From assembly GCF_037325665.1 (NCBI RefSeq), contig NC_090248.1, forward strand, positions 20,709,137-20,773,136: 64,000 bases of DNA. Direction: 5' to 3'. Position numbers and translations under genes: made by a program. Positions 56,446 to 64,000 of the stretch are shown piece by piece. Below the pieces are notes generated by a model. It was not told the origin of the DNA, did no database searches, and worked only from the letters and a program-made list of their open reading frames with translations. The DNA is from Littorina saxatilis. Lineage: Eukaryota; Mollusca; Gastropoda; Littorinimorpha; Littorinidae. Position 1 is the stretch's first letter, and the number at the start of each line of letters is the position of its first letter.

Positions 56446-56580
56446 TCTCGCGAGGCCTTTATTCGCGATACATGCTCTTTGTCGTGCTGGGATATCGCGA
56501 GAACTTCGAACAACGAGTCGTCGCAGCTCTCGCGAGATACATCCATTTCATGCTGTACTATGCCTCGAAGTTTGCGAGAG
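56446..56580. promoter_or_regulatory. Cluster of TCTCGCGAGA-type palindromes
   Basis: TCTCGCGAGG lies at 56446-56455, TATCGCGAGA at 56493-56502, a perfect TCTCGCGAGA at 56528-56537 and GCGAGAGC near 56,573. TCTCGCGAGA is a known metazoan core-promoter element, often bidirectional. No adjacent first exon could be identified, so function is unproven. Confidence 0.35.
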
Positions 56581-56695
56581 CTTGCGTTAGCTTGGAATAT
56601 CGAAAGTAAAGGGTGTATTGAATAAACCTAAAACAGAATGAAAAAAGTCTTCAACAGTGTGCCGCGACGAATGTAAGCATACATGTATATGTTGT

Positions 56696-57057
56696 CAGGC
56701 ATGGTACTGAAGGAATGGCAATTTCAGCTGAAATAAAGCCGGGGGTCCAGGGGGCCGGTTAGGGCCGGTTAGGCCCCCTTGCGGGGTCAAGGGGCAGCGC
56801 CCCTTGTGGGGGTCAGGGGGCGTTGCCCCCTGAAGCTGACGACTTTTTACTAATTGAAATGTGTTTAGTGCCCTCTCCTTGAAGCTGAGAGGGATATAAG
56901 TGGAAGATAACAAGGCTTGAGTAAGAAAAAATAATAATCTCAAGTCAATCAGCAGTTTATTTATTTATTTTTTTTTTAAATTATTTTTTTTTTCTTTTTT
57001 TTTCGGATTTTCGTTTTCGGCGGATTTCCGCCGATCGGCGGAAGAGTACCATGCCTG
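56696..57057. mobile_element. hAT-like MITE with 5-bp target duplication
   Basis: CAGGCATGGTAC at the left is inverted exactly as GTACCATGCCTG at the right, flanked by GTTGT on both sides (56691-56695 and 57058-57062). It is 362 bp and non-coding, with an internal CAAGGGGCAGCGCCCCTTG palindrome and a GGCGGATTTCCGCCGATCGG segment. Confidence 0.75.
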
Positions 57058-59374
57058 GTTGTGTCCCACTCGGGCTTCCGTAGTTACGTAGGTATGGCAA
57101 CGTCCATTTGGTCAGCGACCTCTCGGTGGGGGGCGAGAAGGCTCGCTGTGAGTCTCGTGCTTTTTGCATGCAAGCTCCCCCCCCCTTCCCCTCCAGTCAC
57201 ACTCTCTCTCACTATACCATCTCTTTTCCCCCTCCATTTACCATTTACACCCTTCTCCCCACCCCGCCCTGTTCCCCCACTCTTATAATCTGTTCTGGCT
57301 TCTCAATGTTGTCCAACGATAGTGGATACAACCCCATTTTTTCCTTGCTTTGGTTCAAAAACGAGCATTCTTGACATTCTCGCTTGAAGGCAAATTTGAG
57401 TGCAAATCATCAAATGTGAGATAAAAACAAATTGTATTGATACATACACGATACCAAAAAATCAATAAATAATAGAAATTATAATAATGCAAATCAGTTT
57501 CTGTTTTTAGTATAATCCTTTCTCACTGAAAAATCAACAATGCAAAGAGCATATAAGGTGTGTCAGTGTGTGCCAGTGTGTGCGCGCGCGCGTGTGTGTG
57601 TCAGTGTGTGTGTGTGAATGTGTGTAGTGTGTGTGTGTGTGTTAGTGCGCTTGTACAGAACATCATGTTAATGAAGGTACGTGTCACTGCCGTTGTCGAC
57701 GCCGTACATGTTGTTGAAGCTATACTCTACTCCAGTGGCTGATGGTAAGCAAGCCAACACAATCGTTAACGTTGCGAGATTTCGTCACCGTTGAGTGACC
57801 GTGCAGAATGTCCACGACAAGACCTGGAGCCCCCAAAACACCCATGGATGTTGTCAGGTGCTCGCACCGTGACACGCTTACCTACTTTCGTACGTAGCAC
57901 GATTAAAATTGCCAACTGACATCTGAAAGTAACGCTTGGCGTCCGTTTGGGGTTTTGATGTGATCATGCACTTGGGTATGTTGAAACGGGTAGGACTCGC
58001 GATTGACCAGTGGCCTAGAAGGTTAGCCTAGTTGTTTTTTGTCAAGTCTGTCTGTCAACAATAACCTTCTACTTCATCGGGTTCGCTCTTAAATAAACCT
58101 GTTGGAATAAACTTCTTACTGAAAGTCAAGAGTCTCAAGTTCCCCTCATAAATCCGCTTCAGTTTTCACATACGTATCCCTTCCATGCTGCATTTTACAT
58201 TCAGTTAAAAAGAAAATATCCTTTCATAAAAATGAGATTTGAAGTTTACATATGGCAACAGTCGACAATCTGGGCCGTGTTGATATAGGCCATATACTAT
58301 ACTTCAGACTTCCTTATGACACACTGTTACGCAATCTGACTGATCACATCGAATCACACTGCCGCTTCAATTGATACTCTGCGACGTTCAGTTGCCTTGG
58401 CTTTGAGCTTACGAACAGCGACACATCTCACCATCTTCGAGTCGCTTCACTATCCTGACTTTTAACACACCAACAGGGATAAAAACAGCGCATTGACCAC
58501 TGTCCGGTGTGTACGGGTGGACAGCTTTGTGAGTCACCTGGGGAAATGCCAAACCCCTGAAATACCCGGGGCTCAGATAAGGACTCTTGCTTTTTGTCCG
58601 CGGGGTCAGTCAGGCGTAATAAGTCAGTCGGTCCATGCTCAACGTTAAGCTCCATTGTGTCCACCCTCGTCGTACTTAACTCACCAAAGACATGACGTTC
58701 GACACGCACAAGTTGCTGTAATAATGGCCTGCGCGAATTCAAAGTCCGACTGAGAGAAGTCAACAACGAAAAAGAAATAACACATTTGAAAAAAAATACT
58801 GTTTCACAAATCGATTTCTGTGATGCGGTGATGGGGGTTTCGGTTCAGAAAATACTAATAACCGATCTGCCCCAAGAACTAAACGCGTTTCGAAAAGTCA
58901 ATCAGAAAAAAATGCATTATCCCTCTTGGGAAAATTTAATTAGTGAGTACTGACAAATTAATACATTTGAACACTGGGCCACACGGTGAACAAAAACAAG
59001 CTTGGGTATGAATTAAAAAAACAAAAACATCATAGACGGTAAAATTTAATGCATACATCATCAGGTTTTTCGAGTTAAACAGTTGTTGCTCTGACGGAAC
59101 ATGTGTTGTCATACTTAATGGTACAAATATTATCAGTAGAATCAGTTCACAGCTCTCGAGCTCTTTATCAGTCAAAAAGAGACAAAAATCGTTACATTAT
59201 TATACATTTCTGACTGAGCACAGCAAGCTTTGGTGCCATCCGGGCATGATCTTTAAAAAATGTATTTATACGTAGGTATCTACTATTAACAACATGTTCT
59301 GCTGCATGGCCAAATAGATGTTCAAGGCCGAGTGTAAACTTAATTAAAAACATTCATTACTTTTACAACATGTT
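57058..59374. other. Non-coding stretch, no gene recognised
   Basis: A pyrimidine-rich CCCCTTCCCCTCC region at 57,175-57,290 and a degenerate TG tract at 57,560-57,645 are visible. A 112-codon minus-strand frame at 58,428-58,766 resembles nothing I know and is probably chance. Confidence 0.4.
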
Positions 59375-59873
59375 CTGCGATGATAGGGCAACAAGGGATG
59401 CAACAAACTTAGCCATTGGCGAAACATTGCAAGGTCTTATTCCAGCGCTACTATGCTCTCAACTTAATTAGAAAGATAATAAGTGTATCACATCAAGCGG
59501 TCCAGGATGGTGCCCACATGGTGCACGGAAGAGCGTGACACCCTGAGGCAAAAATAATCATGAGCATAGCGTAACCATCACTGAGACTGAACCCGAGGGA
59601 CTCGTTGGAGAATTTTCTGCGGTAGGCAAAAAGGGACGCAGCAACTTTAGCCATTGAACTACTAAAACCTTAAAGCCACCGGCAAACCATTGTTAGATTT
59701 TATTTCATCGCGATTGTGTTATGTTCGAAACTGAATTAAAAAAACATGTTCTGCATTCAACAACGTGATCCACTTCATTGTACATGTATACAGATGACCG
59801 TGACACCTAGAGGCCAAACTAGCAACGATGACCATAGCGTGACCATCAGACTGGAAGCCAGCGAGGGACCTCG
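59375..59873. repeat. Old direct duplication, two diverged ~240-250-bp units
   Basis: Units at about 59,375-59,612 and 59,619-59,873 share in order GGGA.GCA.CAA..TTAGCCATTG, AACATTG/AACCATTG, CGTGACACC.AGAGG-like and AGCGT(A/G)ACCATCA. Similarity is partial, implying age. Confidence 0.45.
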
Positions 59874-60161
59874 CCGCGATGGACTTGTCACTGACACACC
59901 GTGAGGGCGTTACACAATTCTTAGGTCCCTAATGAGGCCTTTTGAAAACCCTGCTTATACCCACGTAATTAACTCGCAATTGATCCAATAGCCTTTACGA
60001 TGAATGCGGTGTAGGTGTTGGCCGCTACCTGCTGACTGTGAAATACGAAACAGATTTAAACTAGCGTTTCCAAAAATAAACACTAAAAAACAAAGAAGAA
60101 AACAAACACATAAATAGGTTTACGAAGGCAACATTTCAAAAGAATACAAAAAAGAAAAGAA

Positions 60162-60955
60162 AACAAGTCGCGTAAGGCGAAATTACTACATTTAGTCAAG
60201 CTGTGGAACTCACAGAATGAAACTGAACGCACTGCATTGTTTCACAATGACCGTAATCCGCCGCTCGTGCAAAAGGCAGTGACATTGACGAGCCTGATCA
60301 GCGCGGTAGTGGTTGCGCTGTGCTGCATAGCACGCTTTTCTGTACCTCTCTTCGTTTTAACTTTCTGAGCGTGTTTTTAATCCAAACATATGATATCTAT
60401 ATGTTTTTGGAATCAGGAACCGACAAGGAATAAAATGACATTTTTTAAAAATCGATTTCGGAAATTTTATTTTAATCATAATTTTTATGTTTTTAATTTT
60501 CAGAGCTTGATTTTAATGCGAATATAACATATTGATATGTTTTTGGAATCAGAAAATTATGAAGAATAAGATAAACGTAATTTTGGATCGTTTATAAAAA
60601 AATAATTTTAATTACAATTTTCAGATTTTTAATGACCAAAGTCATTAATTAATTTTTAAGCCTCCAAGCGGAAATGCAATACCAAAGTCCGGCCTTCGTC
60701 GAAGATTGCTTGGCCAAAATTTCAATCAATTTTATTGAAATATGAGGGTGTGACAGTGCCGCCTCAACTTTTACAAAAAGCCGGATATGACGTCATGAAA
60801 GACATTTATAAAAAAAAACAAGAAAAAAAACCGTCTGGGGATATCATACCCAGGAACTCTCATGTCAAATTTCATAAAGATCGGTCCAGTAGTTTACTCT
60901 GAATCGCTCTACACGTACACACACACAGACACACTCACACACACACACACACACG

Positions 60956-61030
<75 letters not shown>

Positions 61031-61099
61031 CACGAGGGCCCTCGTCTCGATTCCTCCTCTATGTTAAAACATTTAGTCAAAACTTGACTAAATGTAAAA
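60162..61099. mobile_element. Dispersed repeat (family C), copy 1
   Basis: It begins CAAGTCGCGTAAGGCGAAAT then ACATTTAGTCAAG, and ends AACTTGACTAAATGTAAAAA. The body has TGTTTTTGGAATCAGGAACC (twice, in variant forms), a TGACGTCA at 60788-60795, TCAAATTTCATAAAGATCGG and a CA microsatellite. It is ~80-85% identical to copy 2 at 62,005. The TTTAGTCAAG/CTTGACTAAA ends suggest a DNA element; no transposase. Confidence 0.75.
60917..61030. repeat. (CA)n microsatellite inside family C repeat
   Basis: A long CA run broken by CGCACGCA at about 60,953-60,960. Copy 2 has a short CA tract at the equivalent place, so this tract expanded after the copies separated. Confidence 0.95.
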
Positions 61100-61253
61100 A
61101 GAGGTCTGTGGCACACATTTGGAACTAGAATAGAATACACTGAGTCAACGACTCGAACGAAGGGACGGACGGACAGACAAATATATATACACGAATCCGC
61201 AAAATAATCAACCGGAATTGTCGGTTTTGGAAAAAAAATATTGTTCGCTGTCA

Positions 61254-61478
61254 TTTGTTTGTTTGTTTGCTTAACGCCCAGCCGACCACGAAGGGCCATG
61301 TATCAGGGCGGTGCTGCTTTGACATATAACGTGCGCAACATAATGCCAGACGCCAGGCGGAGCAGCCACTAGATTGCCAATTTTAAAGTCTTAGGTATGA
61401 CCCGGCCGGGGTTCGAACCCACGACCTCCCGATCACGGCCCGGGGCGGACGCCTTACCACTAGGCCAACCGTGGCGGT
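61254..61478 (-). mobile_element. tRNA-derived SINE (family 1), internally deleted copy
   Basis: The minus-strand head has TTGGCCTAGTGGTAAGGCGT and GGGTTCGAACCCCGG intact. The middle of the body is missing about 70 bases relative to the other copies. The end is GGGCGTTAAGC plus (AAAC)n. Confidence 0.85.
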
Positions 61479-61749
61479 TTCGCTATCATAAAAACAGAAA
61501 AATACACAAAGGTGACGTGTGGAGGTGTGTTTCAAAATGTTCCTGAAATTGAAAAAAGAGGAAAGAAATGATGAAAGAAGGAAAGAAATGAAGAAAGAAG
61601 GATAAATAGGAAAAAAAAACCAACGCCTTGATAAAAAGTACGACTATATTTTTGGGGTAACAGATATATTTATCCCAGGTGTGGCTGGAGAATCAATTAA
61701 TTTCCCTGAAAATAATCACGACTCATTATCTTCTGTTTTTTAAATGATA

Positions 61750-61821
61750 AAAATTAGGTGGTCATTTATTGCGTTCTATATATCATGATATATAGAACGC
61801 AATAAATGACCACCTAATTTT
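61750..61821. repeat. Perfect 72-bp palindrome
   Basis: Two 36-base arms (AAAATTAGGTGGTCATTTAT continuing TGCGTTCTATATATCA) are exact reverse complements with no spacer, centred between 61,785 and 61,786. Confidence 0.95.
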
Positions 61822-62004
61822 CACTCATGATTGGCCGAGAAATCGTCAAGAAAAGCGAGTACACGCACATGGCCTCCTGTGCATACATACACTTGGTGAA
61901 ACACGTTACTTCCGCATTGGACGCACTCCACGCCTTGAAAACGACAAACCAATGAACACCTGAAGACGAGAAGAGTACCGTGAGATAATCAGTGATGGGA
62001 ACCA

Positions 62005-62848
62005 CAACAAGTCGCGTAAGGCGAAAATACAATATTTAGTCAAGTAGCTGCCATTTTTCAGCAAGACCGTATACTCGTAGCATCGTCAGTCCACCGCTCA
62101 TGGCAAAGGCAGTGAAATTGACAAGAAGAGCGGGGTAGTAGTTGCGCTAAGAAGGATAGCACGCTTTTCTGTACCTCTCTTTGTTTTAACTTTCTGAGCG
62201 TGTTTTTAATCCAAACATATCATATCTATATGTTTTTGTAATCAGGAACCGACAAGGAATAAGATGAAAGTGTTTTTAAATTGATTTGGACAATTTAATT
62301 TTGATAATAATTTTTATATATTTAATTTTCAGAGCTTGTTTTTAATCCGAATATAACATATTTATATGTTTTTGGAATCAGCAAATGATGGAGAATAAGA
62401 TAAACGTAAATTTGGATCGTTTTATAAATTTTTATTATTTTTTACAATTTTCAGATTTTTAATGACCAAAGTCATTAATTAATTTTTAAGCCACCAAGCT
62501 GAAATGCAATACCGAACCCCGGGCTTCGTCGAAGATTACTTGACCAAAATTTCAACCAATTTGGTTGAAAAATGAGGGCGTGACAGTGCCGCCTCAACTT
62601 TCACGAAAAGCCGGATATGACGTCATCAAAGACATTTATCAAAAAAATGAAAAAAACGTTCGGGGATTTCATACCCAGGAACTCTCATGTCAAATTTCAT
62701 AAAGATCGGTCCAGTAGTTTAGTCTGAATCGCTCTACACACACACACACACAGACACACACACACACACACGCACATACACCACGACCCTCGTTTCGATT
62801 CCCCCTCGATGTTAAAATATTTAGTCAAAACTTGACTAAATATAAAAA
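62005..62848. mobile_element. Dispersed repeat (family C), copy 2
   Basis: It has the same start (ACAAGTCGCGTAAGGCGAAA) and end (TCAAAACTTGACTAAATATA) as copy 1, in the same orientation ~0.9 kb away. TGACGTCA lies at 62618-62625. A CA tract is at 62,739-62,775. Confidence 0.75.
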
Positions 62849-64000
62849 GTAGACACCAATTCCTAAGCAATTCCCCTTTATGTTTGTCTGGTTGCTTGTC
62901 ATCTTTCTTTTTTTTTTCCGTTCTTTCTTTTTTTTAAATCTATTTTTCTCGTTTTATCTTTTCGTTCTCTATCGCCTTTCTTCTTTTATCACCTTTCCCC
63001 ATTTGTTTCTTCTGTCTGTTCTGTTGTTTGCTTTCGATTTTGATTTGCATCTTGTCAACAAAACTGATCGTTGTGCGAATCAAATTTTCGTTATTTTAAA
63101 ATGCGGTTTGAAACTAAATTTTAAATTTAGTTTCTTTCACAGATGTGGGTTCTTTCAGCATGATAATGGACAATTCCGACAGTGACCGGCAAAAAGAAGT
63201 TGAAGAGAGCCGTTCGGACCAGCAAAAAGCCTTTGTTCAGCGCAAGACTGACAGTCAGTGAGGGTCAGCCACTGACCAGTGACTGGCCACCATCAGCCAA
63301 CGAGAAAACACTCAGCGCCTTGCGTCATTTCACCTCACACCGCACAGAGGGAAAGACCAACTCAGGGATTTCTGCTCACCCCGCCGGCTTGTGTTTTTTT
63401 CGCTGCCATCTTCACGGCTTTTTGCCATCCAGGTTAGTACGATCGTGCAGAGTGTAAAACATTATGTTAAAAACCGATGGTCAATCAGGAAGAATAGGGA
63501 AGGGGGTTTTGTGAGGTCAGAAACGGTGGCGGTGGGGGGTTACACGATGCGTTGAAGCCAGTTACGTGCAGCTTGGATCATGTTGCCGATGGCCACTCGG
63601 ACAGCGCGGCTCGGCCTCTGGTTGGTTGGCCGGACTGTAGTGTAGTTGTAGGGCTGTGTAACACACGAGTGAGCGAGTACTACGAATGCTGTGCTTGGGT
63701 CATTGTACTGGGGCGGCCAGTGACCCAATACCGTCTTGCAAGTTTACTTCACGTTACACCTCGTCTGCATCATTTTATGTGGACCCTTTGCTGATGAGGT
63801 AAGACATTGGGGGTCATTTCTCTCACCGCCTCGCTTTCTTCTTCTACCCCTTCGCGTTAATAGCCGATTACCTCTGCGCGTGTGTGTGCGTGTGCAGACT
63901 TCGCTTCCAAACAATAAACAAGATCGCGACCGCATGGTTCGGAAAAATTCAACTTTTGTTTGTGGTTGTACTGCACCACATTGTTAACTGCGCAGTAATG
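62849..64000. other. Right end of window: no confirmed gene
   Basis: A T/C-rich stretch at 62,900-63,050 is followed by a possible acceptor (GGGTTCTTTCAG, AG at 63157-63158). A 33-codon plus-strand frame at 63160-63261 starts MIMDNSDSDRQKEVEES and is hydrophilic, but has no recognised homology. A possible donor GATGAGGTAAGAC lies near 63,795. This could be the 5' part of a plus-strand gene, but the evidence is thin. Confidence 0.25.

Noticed and set aside
56112-56546. 144-codon minus-strand frame as a gene
   Set aside because: No recognisable domain, no splice context, and it runs across the TCTCGCGAGA cluster; it is probably chance.
58428-58766. 112-codon minus-strand frame as a missing MON2 exon
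   Set aside because: It shares no MON2-like motif, and no acceptor/donor pair in the required phase 0 exit was seen.

Overview
This window looks like a large, repeat-rich animal nuclear genome, most probably a marine gastropod mollusc (a caenogastropod such as a periwinkle). That is an inference from intron-exon genes with GT-AG sites, molluscan-style tRNA-derived SINEs, MITEs, DIRS-like retroelements and very abundant CA/GA microsatellites. No database was available to confirm the species. Most of the window is non-coding.

Layout. Positions 1-600 hold what may be the last exon and 3' end of an upstream plus-strand gene. From 3,091 to 27,895 (+) lies a nine-exon gene for a TatD-family metal-dependent hydrolase of the TATDN2 type. 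All splice phases agree and give a predicted 2,553-residue protein: about 2,285 residues of low-complexity, probably disordered sequence (1,885 of them from one 5.7-kb exon), followed by a complete C-terminal TatD domain with its metal ligands. Its introns carry three DIRS-like (tyrosine-recombinase retroelement) fossils, all in gene sense, with nested DNA elements and a 499-bp foldback.

From 42,329 down to 37,040 (-) are the last seven exons (272 codons) of a MON2 homologue, a large Arf-GEF-related trafficking scaffold of the trans-Golgi/endosome. The two genes are convergent, with candidate poly(A) signals near 31,980 (+) and 32,510 (-). No further MON2 exon was recognised between 42,330 and 64,000, so the rest lies outside the window or behind a very long intron.

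The region 42,330-64,000 is mostly repeats: a 1.94-kb minisatellite of about 88 copies of a 22-bp unit, a 79-bp satellite, several MITEs, two copies of a 0.85-0.94-kb repeat, tRNA-derived SINEs, a perfect 72-bp palindrome and a cluster of TCTCGCGAGA-type motifs that could be a promoter. No bacterial-type operon, CRISPR array or rRNA gene was seen.
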